23,463 nt of DNA from assembly GCA_900555045.1 (NCBI GenBank), contig USJW01000073.1:1-23463 (forward strand). The letters run 5' to 3'. Of this stretch, positions 17,844-23,463 are shown piece after piece; positions within the stretch are counted from its first letter, which is position 1; each line of letters starts with the position of its first letter. A program made the translations under genes and the position numbers. The notes under the pieces were generated by a model. That model made no database searches. It worked only from the letters and a program-made list of their open reading frames with translations, and was not told the origin of the DNA. Source of the stretch: an uncultured Clostridium sp. GTDB taxonomy: Bacteria; Bacillota; Clostridia; Lachnospirales; Lachnospiraceae.

Positions 17844-18011
17844 GGGGCGCGACAGGGCTACATTTGTGCGTCAAAGACGGACGCGGCAAGTCGTGGGCGC
17901 AGCGGCTTTTAAGGGGCAGTTTGACAAAACAGTGTACAAACTCTGTCAGCCCCAAAGCCGGCAAGGGAACCGGAAAATATCCTGCAGATCATGCCGTACG
18001 CATGATTTGCA
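17844..18011 (+). ncRNA. Candidate structured 5' leader, class unknown
   Basis: This non-coding stretch upstream of the DRTGG gene can form several hairpins. GCGTC/GACGC encloses a 7-base loop near 17868-17884. GGGGC (17913-17917) pairs with GCCCC (17949-17953), enclosing two alternative inner stems, AGTTTG/CAAACT or TGACA/TGTCA. CCGG pairs with CCGG around 17958-17973. A 12-base-pair hairpin (with one G-T pair) is formed by 17983-17994 and 18000-18011 around a CGTAC loop. No T-run follows, so simple termination is not the output. I do not recognise T-box, cobalamin, FMN, SAM or c-di-GMP signatures. The short reading frames here lack ribosome sites and family features. It may be a novel cis-regulatory RNA, or merely a structured leader. 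Confidence 0.35.
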
Positions 18012-18056
18012 GCGCTATTGATATATGCCAGACTTATTGAAGAGGGAGAGAGACGT

Positions 18057-18404
18057 ATGACAGTCAGAGATGCAAGAGACATTTTAGGCGCAAGGGTATT
18101 GGTCGGGGAAGAGTACCTGGACCGGGAAGTTCGGTCGGCCTGCGGCTCGGATATGATGAGCGACGTGCTGGCGTTTTCCAAGGACCACTCGATCCTGCTG
18201 ACCGGACTGTGCAATCCTCAGGTGATCCGGACGGCGGAGATGTTGGACATTGTCTGCCTGATTTTCGTCCGGGGAAAGAAGCCGGACGAGTCCATGCTGG
18301 AGATGGCGAAGGAGCGGGGGCTTGTGGTGATGGCCACCGGACACCGGATGTTCTCCGCCTGCGGGATGCTCTATGAGGCAGGGCTGCACTCGGGGGCCAT
18401 TTAA
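18057..18404 (+). CDS. DRTGG-domain protein, first of the sensory-hydrogenase operon
   Basis: This 115-residue protein matches the DRTGG domain, a small regulatory fold also found beside CBS domains and in phosphotransacetylase-like proteins. Its start (MTVRDARDILGARVLVGEEY) is typical, and the core VLAFSKDHSILLTGLCNPQ and later CLIFVRGKKPD follow. It has no catalytic motif. The start at 18057 has a GAGGGAGAGAG ribosome site just upstream; an earlier in-frame start at 18018 is not supported. The next gene follows after 73 bases. In Clostridia, such proteins recur next to [FeFe]-hydrogenase genes. The ligand is unknown; nucleotide sensing is only a guess. Confidence 0.82.
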   Translation: MTVRDARDILGARVLVGEEYLDREVRSACGSDMMSDVLAFSKDHSILLTGLCNPQVIRTAEMLDIVCLIFVRGKKPDESMLEMAKERGLVVMATGHRMFSACGMLYEAGLHSGAI

Positions 18405-18415
18405 GGGATATGAAG

Positions 18416-18445
18416 TCCGCCGGGAGGGGAGACCCGAGAGGCGGA
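18416..18445 (+). other. Intercistronic hairpin
   Basis: TCCGCC (18416-18421) can pair with GGCGGA (18440-18445), with an inner GGG/CCC pairing. It lies between the DRTGG and anti-sigma-like genes, has no T-run, and may tune relative expression or mRNA stability. Confidence 0.35.
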
Positions 18446-18477
18446 TGAACGACTAAAAATGGATGAAGGGAACGACT

Positions 18478-18900
18478 ATGGAGGATGCAATTGTTTTAAC
18501 CTATGAGATATCACCGGACGACTTTACCAGGGCAGGCGAGGCCAGCAGCGATGTGAAGCGGAAGCTAAAGCAGATGGGCGTGAACCCGGAGGCGATCCGC
18601 AAGGTGGCCATCGCCATGTACGAGGGCGAGATCAACATGGTGATCCACGCCAAGGGCGGCAAGATCACGGTGGAGATCACCCCGGAGCAGATTTTGATGG
18701 TGCTGGCGGACGTGGGCCCCGGCATCCCGGATGTGGAATTGGCCATGCAGGCCGGGTATTCCACCGCGCCGGACGAGATCCGGTCCCTGGGCTTTGGCGC
18801 CGGCATGGGTCTGCCCAACATGAAAAAGTATTCCGACCAGATGGAGATCGACACCCGCCTGGGTGAAGGAACGACCATCACAATGACAGTAAAGATTTGA
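18478..18900 (+). CDS. RsbW/SpoIIAB-like ATP-binding (anti-sigma-type) protein
   Basis: This 140-residue GHKL ATPase is of the anti-sigma-factor kinase type. Visible boxes: N box around AMYEGEINMVIHA (residues 46-58), G1 DVGPGIPD (~80), and G2 GFGAGMGLPNMKK (~105-117). The end GTTITMTVKI is typical. RsbW and SpoIIAB bind sigma factors and phosphorylate an anti-anti-sigma (STAS) protein, but neither a sigma factor nor a STAS gene lies in this window. The start at 18478 is preferred to 18463 because GAAGGGA lies 7 bases upstream. It is followed 9 bases later by the sensory-type hydrogenase, so a phosphorylation or binding partner role with that protein is inferred. Confidence 0.85.
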   Translation: MEDAIVLTYEISPDDFTRAGEASSDVKRKLKQMGVNPEAIRKVAIAMYEGEINMVIHAKGGKITVEITPEQILMVLADVGPGIPDVELAMQAGYSTAPDEIRSLGFGAGMGLPNMKKYSDQMEIDTRLGEGTTITMTVKI

Positions 18901-18909
18901 GGCGATTAA

Positions 18910-20325
18910 ATGGATAAGTTTTATCATTCCGTAAGGCTGGATGAGGCCTTGTGCAAGGGCTGCATCAACTGCATCAAACGGTGTCCCACCGAGGCCATCA
19001 GGGTGCGGGGTGGTAAGGCCAGCATCAACAACAAATTCTGTATCGATTGCGGCGAGTGTATCCGCGTCTGCCCGCACCACGCAAAGCATGCCACCTACGA
19101 CAAGCTGGACGTGATGCGCCAGTACGAGTACACGGTGGCGCTGCCCGCGCCGTCGCTCTACAGCCAGTTCAACAACCTGGACGACGTGAATATTGTGCTG
19201 AACGCACTGATCCGTATGGGATTCGACGACGTGTTCGAGGTGGGGGCGGCTGCGGAGTTGGTCAGCGAGGCCACGAGACAGTACATATCGGAGCATGAGG
19301 ACCAGCTGCCGCTTATCAGCACGGCCTGCCCCTCGGTGGTGCGCTTAATCCGCGTGCGCTTCCCCAACCTGATTCCCCACCTGCTGCCCTTAAACCCGCC
19401 GGTAGAGGTTGCGGCGGTCCTTGCGGCCCGCCGGGCCATGGAACAGACCGGCCTCCCCAGGGAGAAGATCGGAATCATGTTCATCTCCCCCTGCCCGTCC
19501 AAGGTGACCTACGCCAAGGCGCCCCTGGGCACGGAGAAGAGCGAGGTGGACAAGGTTTTGGCCATCAAGGACGTGTACCCGAAGCTCCTTGCCTGCATGA
19601 AGGCGGTGGGGGCCCAGGAGGACTATCCGCAGATCGGGACGGCCGGGAAGATCGGCATCAGCTGGGGCCACAGCGGCGGCGAGGCCAGCGGGCTGTTCAC
19701 GGAGAGCTACCTGGCGGCGGACGGCATCGAGAACGTGATCCGGGTCCTGGAGGACATGGAGGACCAGAAATTTACCAACCTGCGGTTTGTGGAGCTAAAC
19801 GCCTGCAACGGCGGCTGCGTGGGCGGCGTGCTGACGGTGGAAAACCCTTACGTGGCGGAGGTGAAGCTAAAGCGGCTGCGCAAGTATATGCCGGTGGCAA
19901 GAAGCCACATGGACGACAACCCGGAGGACATGATCAAATGGACCACGGGCGTCCAGTACGAGCCGGTGTTCAGCCTGGGAAACAACATGATGGAGAGCTT
20001 TTCGCGGCTCAACCAGGTGGAGCGGCTGGTGAAGAAGTTCCCGGGGCTGGACTGCGGCTCCTGCGGCGCGCCCACCTGCAAGGCGCTGGCCGAGGACATC
20101 GTCCGGGGCAACGCCAACGAGACGGACTGCGTCTATTACCTGCGCGAGAATCTGCACAAGCTGTCGGAGGAGATCTCCGGGCTTGCGGACGACCTGGAGG
20201 ACAACCGGGGCGGCAAGGAGACGCTGGAATTGATTCGGGAATATCTGCAGCGCATCTCGGACGAGATGAACCTGCTTGACCAGAAAGAGGATGAAGAGGA
20301 TGACGGTAAGGGAATTGGTAGATAA
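18910..20325 (+). CDS. Sensory-type (group C-like) [FeFe]-hydrogenase, PAS-less
   Basis: This 471-residue hydrogenase-like protein has two N-terminal [4Fe-4S] clusters (CKGCINCIKRC, residues 15-25; CIDCGECIRVC, 44-54) and an H-cluster domain with altered loops. L1 is STACPS (C140), with Ala139 where the proton-relay Cys of group A enzymes sits. L2 is SPCPSK (C195) rather than MPCxxK. L3 is ELNACNGGC (C299, C303). A third site, C-x2-C-x4-C-x16-C (C382, C385, C390, C407), follows, as described for sensory HydS proteins. The C-terminus (410-471) is an acidic, helical, coiled-coil-like tail, not a PAS domain. The start has GAGG 8 bases upstream. It is the centre of a five-gene operon with ATPase, DRTGG and PHP partners. 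Likely an H2 or redox sensor; slow catalysis is possible. Confidence 0.9.
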   Translation: MDKFYHSVRLDEALCKGCINCIKRCPTEAIRVRGGKASINNKFCIDCGECIRVCPHHAKHATYDKLDVMRQYEYTVALPAPSLYSQFNNLDDVNIVLNALIRMGFDDVFEVGAAAELVSEATRQYISEHEDQLPLISTACPSVVRLIRVRFPNLIPHLLPLNPPVEVAAVLAARRAMEQTGLPREKIGIMFISPCPSKVTYAKAPLGTEKSEVDKVLAIKDVYPKLLACMKAVGAQEDYPQIGTAGKIGISWGHSGGEASGLFTESYLAADGIENVIRVLEDMEDQKFTNLRFVELNACNGGCVGGVLTVENPYVAEVKLKRLRKYMPVARSHMDDNPEDMIKWTTGVQYEPVFSLGNNMMESFSRLNQVERLVKKFPGLDCGSCGAPTCKALAEDIVRGNANETDCVYYLRENLHKLSEEISGLADDLEDNRGGKETLELIREYLQRISDEMNLLDQKEDEEDDGKGIGR

Positions 20326-20632
20326 GGAGCTGTTTGGCGTGGTGAACCTGGGGGAGGAGTTGGACCGTACGATCACCACACCCTTCTGCTGCGACCTGCT
20401 CAGCATTGCCATGGGCAGAGCGCCAGCGGGCTGCGCCTGGGTGACGGTGATGGGAAATATGAACACTCTGGCGGTGGCGACCCTGACGGAGGCGGCCTGC
20501 GTGATCCTGGCGGAGGGCGCGGCTCTGGACGCGGTGGCCGCGAAGAAGGCGGTGGAGCAGGAGATCACGGTGCTGTCCACGGACCTGCCGATCTTTGAGG
20601 CGGCGCTCAGAGTCCACCAGCTGTTAGGATGA
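20300..20632 (+). CDS. Second small DRTGG-like protein
   Basis: This 110-residue protein starts MTVRELVDKELFGVVNLGEEL, the same opening pattern as the DRTGG protein at 18057-18404, and continues LLSIAMGRAPAGCAWVTVMGN and VIVLAEG-type core segments (actual CVILAEGAAL). The two are similar in size and layout but weakly alike in sequence. The start at 20300 is chosen because AAAGAGG lies 9 bases upstream; it overlaps the hydrogenase gene by 26 bases. The stop overlaps the PHP gene start (ATGA). The tight coupling implies stoichiometric production with the hydrogenase and PHP protein. No catalytic residues are evident. Confidence 0.75.
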   Translation: MTVRELVDKELFGVVNLGEELDRTITTPFCCDLLSIAMGRAPAGCAWVTVMGNMNTLAVATLTEAACVILAEGAALDAVAAKKAVEQEITVLSTDLPIFEAALRVHQLLG

Positions 20633-21354
20633 TCAGCCTGACCTACGATCTGCATATCCATTCCTGCTTATCACCGTGCGGGGACGACGATATGACTCCG
20701 GCCAACATCGCCGGGATGGCGGCGATCAAGGGCCTGGACGTGGTCGCGCTGACGGACCACAATACCTGCCGCAACTGCCCGGCGTTTATGGCCGCGGCTG
20801 CGGAGTACGGCGTGCTGGCGGTGCCGGGGATGGAGATCAACACCTCGGAGGAGGTGCACGCGGTCTGTCTGTTCCCCACGCTGGAGGCGGCGCTGGATTT
20901 TGACCGGTACGTGTATGAAAAGCTGATCAAATTCCCAAACAAAGAGGAAATATTTGGAAAACAACAGATCTACGACGAGAACGATCAGGTTTGCGGCACG
21001 GAGCCGAACCTGTTGATCAACGCCACGGAGATCTCCTTTGACGGGCTGTTCGAGCTGGTGCGCTCCTACGGCGGGGTGATGTTTCCGGCCCACATCGACA
21101 AGACGGCCAACAGCCTGATCGCGAACCTGGGGTTTATTCCGCCGGACAGCCGGTTTGTGACGGCTGAGGTGAAGGACCTAAAGAAGCTTCATGGTCTGAA
21201 GCGGGAGAATCCCTATCTGGAGAACTGCCGGATTATCAGCGACTCGGACGCCCACTACCTGGAGCACATAAACGAACCGGAGCTGACCATCCAGGTGGAG
21301 GAGCGGTCGGCGAAGGGCGTGGTGGAGGCGTTGCTGGCGGGGCTGCCGTCATAG
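20629..21354 (+). CDS. PHP-domain metal-dependent hydrolase-like protein
   Basis: This 241-residue protein is of the PHP family (polymerase and histidinol phosphatase type). Metal-binding motifs are intact: DLHIHSCLSPCGDD (D7, H9, H11), LTDHNT (D43, H44), PGMEIN (E69), EEVHAVCLF (H77), FPAHID (~155) and DSDAHYLEHI (~208). It is probably a phosphoesterase, as in the TrpH/YciV-type group, and cytoplasmic. The start overlaps the previous stop (ATGA at 20629), so it is translationally coupled. It is the last gene of the operon, before an intrinsic terminator. PHP genes next to sensory hydrogenase genes recur in Clostridia. The substrate is unknown; a nucleotide or phosphorylated signal is a guess. 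Confidence 0.87.
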   Translation: MISLTYDLHIHSCLSPCGDDDMTPANIAGMAAIKGLDVVALTDHNTCRNCPAFMAAAAEYGVLAVPGMEINTSEEVHAVCLFPTLEAALDFDRYVYEKLIKFPNKEEIFGKQQIYDENDQVCGTEPNLLINATEISFDGLFELVRSYGGVMFPAHIDKTANSLIANLGFIPPDSRFVTAEVKDLKKLHGLKRENPYLENCRIISDSDAHYLEHINEPELTIQVEERSAKGVVEALLAGLPS

Positions 21355-21384
21355 CAATCATAGCCATCATAGCCATCATAAAGG
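21349..21384 (+). repeat. 9-base tandem repeat spanning a stop codon
   Basis: The unit TCATAGCMA occurs at 21349-21357 (TCATAGCAA), 21358-21366 and 21367-21375 (both TCATAGCCA), with a partial copy at 21376-21384 (TCATAAAGG). The PHP gene's TAG stop lies in the first copy. It is a likely slippage-prone microsatellite with no known function. Confidence 0.8.
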
Positions 21385-21408
21385 AAATGGAAAAGTTTGG
21401 ATATAGGG

Positions 21409-21442
21409 GGAGCCCTGGCGGGGTGGCCGGGGCTCCGTTTTT
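21409..21442 (+). terminator. Intrinsic terminator of the sensory-hydrogenase operon
   Basis: GGAGCCC-T-GGC pairs with GCC-G-GGGCTCC (21409-21415 with 21430-21436, inner arms 21417-21419 and 21426-21428). A T-run follows at 21438-21442. It lies 54 bases after the PHP gene stop. Confidence 0.88.
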
Positions 21443-21498
21443 GCGCGCAATGGAACGCTGAATGTCATGGGGCCGCTGGTGCGGTCCGCGGTTCCCGC

Positions 21499-21732
21499 CT
21501 AGTCCTCCATCATATCCGTCAGCCCCTTAAGAAATTCCAGGTCGGACTGCTGGACGCGGATGTTGGAGGAGAGGGTTTGGCCCGCAGTTGTGGTGATGGT
21601 GATTTCCACCAGGGTGCCCTCGTCCACAACTCCGTCGCGGGCTGCGGCCCGGATAAACTTGAGGAGCTTCGGGTGGTTGCCCTTAAAGCGGTCTAACGCC
21701 GGTTTCAGCTGAAGTAGGTTCATGGGATTCAT
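21499..21732 (-). CDS. Small protein of unknown function
   Basis: This is a 77-residue soluble protein with a helical N-terminus (NLLQLKPALDRFKGNHPKLLKFI) and a beta-strand C-terminal half (GTLVEITITTTAGQTL, SNIRVQQSDLEFLKGL). It has no Cys and no membrane segment or signal. I do not recognise a named family, though small proteins with this layout occur in Clostridia. The ATG at 21732 is chosen because GAGGTG lies about 6-7 bases upstream; the GTG at 21741 would overlap that site. It lies downstream of the flotillin on the same strand, separated by a GC-rich hairpin, so it may be cotranscribed with it. Confidence 0.7.
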   Translation of the reverse strand: MNPMNLLQLKPALDRFKGNHPKLLKFIRAAARDGVVDEGTLVEITITTTAGQTLSSNIRVQQSDLEFLKGLTDMMED

Positions 21733-21760
21733 CGGTATCACCTCGGGTATTTTATTCTTT

Positions 21761-21798
21761 GACGGCCCGTTGGGAGTGCCCCGCGGGCCGTCGGTTTT
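21761..21798 (+). other. GC-rich inverted repeat with plus-strand T-run
   Basis: GACGGCCCG (21761-21769) and CGGGCCGTC (21784-21792) form a perfect 9-base stem around 14 bases. TTTT follows at 21795-21798 on the plus strand, so as an intrinsic terminator it would act on plus-strand transcription. Both flanking genes are on the minus strand. It may instead block read-through from the upstream plus-strand operon, or fold in the minus-strand mRNA between the flotillin and the small gene. Confidence 0.6.
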
Positions 21799-21819
21799 GT
21801 GTCTCTCAGGTCCTTAAAT

Positions 21820-23394
21820 TTATGCTTTGCTGTCTGCGGAGCTTGTGCCCTCGCCGCCGAGGAGAATGTCCGGCGCGCCGGTCAGATTCACGTTCCGGGT
21901 CACCTTGGCGTCGTAGGTGTCGGCCTTCATGATCTCCGCCAGGTCCACGCCGGTGGTCTCCTTCATGGACTCAAAGAGCTTTGCCATGACCACGGGGACG
22001 TTCCCGGCCACAGAGCCCACGCCGCTCTCCGAGTCGCCGTTTCCGCCGATGATGGTGATCTTGTCGATCTGGGACAGGGGCTCCGCGATCTTTCCGGCGA
22101 TCTCAGGCAGCACCTGGATCATCATCTCGGCCATAGCGGCCTTGTTGTACTTCTGGTAGGCCTCGGCCTTCTTCTCCATACCTTCGGCCTCCGCCAGGGC
22201 CTTTGCCCGGATGGCGGCCGCCTCGGCCTCGCCCTTGGCGCGGATACCCTCGGCCTCCTGGACCATGGAGAATTTCTGTGCCTCCGCCAGGGCCTTCTGG
22301 GCTTCCGCCTCCTTCTCGCGCTGGAATTTCTCGGCCTCGGCCTGCGCCTTTTTGGCCTCCGCTTCCTGTTCCTGCTCGTATTTCTTCGCCTCAGCCTCGC
22401 GCTGGCGCCTGGTCAGCCCCGCGGCCGCGGCCTGCTCGATGGCGTAGCGGTCCGCGTCGGCCTTCTTGTTGATCTCCGCCTCAAGCGCCTGCTGCTGCAC
22501 GTTGACTTCCTGCCTGCGCAGCTCCGCCTCGCGCTCTGCGCGGGCGATCTGGGCGTTCACGGTGGCGGTCTGGATGGTCTTCTCCTGCTCCTGCCTCTGG
22601 ATCTCGTAGGCGGCGTCGGCCTCAGCCTTCTTGGTGTCGGAGGCCTTCTGCAGCTCCGCCTTCTTGATGGCCAGCTCGTTGTTCTTCTGGGCGATCTCCG
22701 TCTCCGCGATCACCCGCGCGTCGTTGGCCGCGTTGTCCGCAGCGGCCTGGGCGATGGCGATGTCGCGCTCCGCCTCCGCCTTCGCGATGGAGGCGTCCTT
22801 GCGGATCTTGGAGGTATTGTCCATACCAAGATCCTGGATCAGCCCGTGCTCGTCGGTCACGTTCTGAATGTTGCAGGAGAGGATGTCGATTCCCAGCTTT
22901 TCCATGTCCTTGGAGGCCTTTGTCATCACCTGGTCGGAGAAGGAATCCCGGTCCGTGTTGATGGCGCGCAGCGTCAGGGTGCCGATGATCTCACGCATGT
23001 TGCCCTGAAGGGAGTCCTGCAGGTCGGAGGCGATCTTGGCGGGTTCCTTGTTCAGAAAGTTGCGCATGGCCAGCTTCATGCGCACCTCATCGTCCGCCAC
23101 GCGGACCTTCGCCACCGCGTCCACCATGACGTTGATAAAGTCGTTGGTGGGTATGTACTCGTCGGTCTTGATGTCCACGGTGATCTGGCCGAGGTACAGC
23201 TTATCCAGCTGCTCGAAGAACGGGATCTTGATGCCCGCCCGGCCGATTAAAACCCGGGGCTCTCTTCGCAGGCCCGAGATGATGTAGGCGTGGTCCGGCG
23301 GTGCTTTCACGTAGCCCTGCGTGATGATGATGAGTGCCAAGAGGACGATCAAGACAATCGGAAGTGCGGTAATGATGATGTCTAAGTCAAACAT
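21820..23394 (-). CDS. floT: Flotillin-like SPFH/band 7 membrane scaffold protein
   Basis: This 524-residue protein is close in length to Bacillus FloT (YuaG). An N-terminal hydrophobic segment (residues ~5-27) anchors it in the membrane. An SPFH domain follows (to ~200; PRVLIGRAGIKIPFFEQLDKL near 45-65, then KTDEYIPTNDFINVMVDAVAKV). Then comes a long Ala/Glu/Lys-rich coiled coil (~200-430), rich in EA repeats, and a C-terminal region with MAEMMIQVLPEIAGKIAEPL and VTIIGG-like strands. Flotillins scaffold membrane microdomains. No NfeD-type partner gene is in the window, and the upstream side is cut by the edge. AAAGGAG lies about 7 bases before the start. It is transcribed away from the window edge. 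The family call is secure. Confidence 0.95.
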   Translation of the reverse strand: MFDLDIIITALPIVLIVLLALIIITQGYVKAPPDHAYIISGLRREPRVLIGRAGIKIPFFEQLDKLYLGQITVDIKTDEYIPTNDFINVMVDAVAKVRVADDEVRMKLAMRNFLNKEPAKIASDLQDSLQGNMREIIGTLTLRAINTDRDSFSDQVMTKASKDMEKLGIDILSCNIQNVTDEHGLIQDLGMDNTSKIRKDASIAKAEAERDIAIAQAAADNAANDARVIAETEIAQKNNELAIKKAELQKASDTKKAEADAAYEIQRQEQEKTIQTATVNAQIARAEREAELRRQEVNVQQQALEAEINKKADADRYAIEQAAAAGLTRRQREAEAKKYEQEQEAEAKKAQAEAEKFQREKEAEAQKALAEAQKFSMVQEAEGIRAKGEAEAAAIRAKALAEAEGMEKKAEAYQKYNKAAMAEMMIQVLPEIAGKIAEPLSQIDKITIIGGNGDSESGVGSVAGNVPVVMAKLFESMKETTGVDLAEIMKADTYDAKVTRNVNLTGAPDILLGGEGTSSADSKA

Positions 23395-23436
23395 AGGGGC
23401 TCCTTTCTGTCAAGAAAATATCAAATAGTTAGGGAT

Positions 23437-23445
23437 ATTGTACCA
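23437..23445 (-). promoter_or_regulatory. Extended -10 promoter of the flotillin gene
   Basis: On the minus strand, TGGTACAAT provides a TGn-extended -10 about 40 bases before the start codon. The expected -35 position reaches the window end and cannot be judged. Confidence 0.5.
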
Positions 23446-23463
23446 TATGTTGGAAATATTGAA

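Noticed and set aside
17940..17990. T-box, cobalamin or FMN riboswitch
   Set aside because: The conserved T-box AGGGTGG-ACCGCG, B12-box and FMN core sequences are not present; only generic GC hairpins are seen.
17788..18040. Two overlapping ~77-residue reading frames in the leader
   Set aside because: No ribosome site, basic low-information products, and better explained as a structured untranslated leader.
21799..23250. 483-residue Leu/Gly-rich plus-strand reading frame
   Set aside because: It is the antisense shadow of the flotillin coiled coil; its composition reflects complementary Glu/Ala/Lys codons, and it has no ribosome site or domain.

Overview
The window comes from an anaerobic, fermentative Firmicute of the class Clostridia. 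Oscillospirales or Lachnospiraceae are plausible, but the family cannot be fixed from sequence alone. The reasons are two complete NAD(P)-linked [FeFe]-hydrogenase operons, a third sensory-type [FeFe]-hydrogenase, GGAGG-type ribosome sites, sigma-A-like promoters, and the absence of any respiratory chain gene. Most genes are GC-rich. The restriction cassette at 5673-11172 is visibly more AT-rich.

Layout. (1) 1-5625, plus strand: a three-gene operon of a NuoE/HydC-like subunit, a 1042-residue NuoF-GltD fusion, and a catalytic HydA. A Rex-like operator overlaps its probable -10 box. (2) 5673-11172, minus strand: a two-gene type IV (McrBC-like) restriction system. The first gene encodes MrcB_N, EVE-like and AAA+ domains. 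The second encodes DUF2357, a PD-(D/E)XK nuclease and a PUA-like tail. (3) 11432-12502, plus strand: a LacI-family regulator with its own near-consensus promoter. (4) 12624-17658, minus strand: a classical bifurcating-hydrogenase operon in transcription order hydC, an orphan HATPase, a thioredoxin-like ferredoxin, hydB, hydA. (5) 18057-21354, plus strand and divergent from (4): DRTGG protein, RsbW-like ATPase, sensory-type [FeFe]-hydrogenase, second DRTGG-like protein, PHP-domain protein. A long, structured untranslated leader precedes it. (6) 21499-23394, minus strand: a small conserved-looking protein and a flotillin.

How it works together. Operon (4) should interconvert H2 with NADH plus reduced ferredoxin. 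Operon (1) probably does related chemistry, but it carries an extra GltD-like flavoprotein module with NADPH-type sequence features. It could therefore connect H2, NADH, NADPH and ferredoxin, like the Sporomusa-type Nfn (Stn) transhydrogenase joined to a hydrogenase. Module (5) is the likely sensing and control unit: a hydrogenase with altered active-site loops, two ATPase or anti-sigma-like proteins in the neighbourhood, and DRTGG and PHP partners. It shares a promoter region with operon (4), which suggests H2 or redox feedback on hydrogenase expression or activity. The restriction module and the LacI gene look like unrelated neighbours lying between the two hydrogenase loci.
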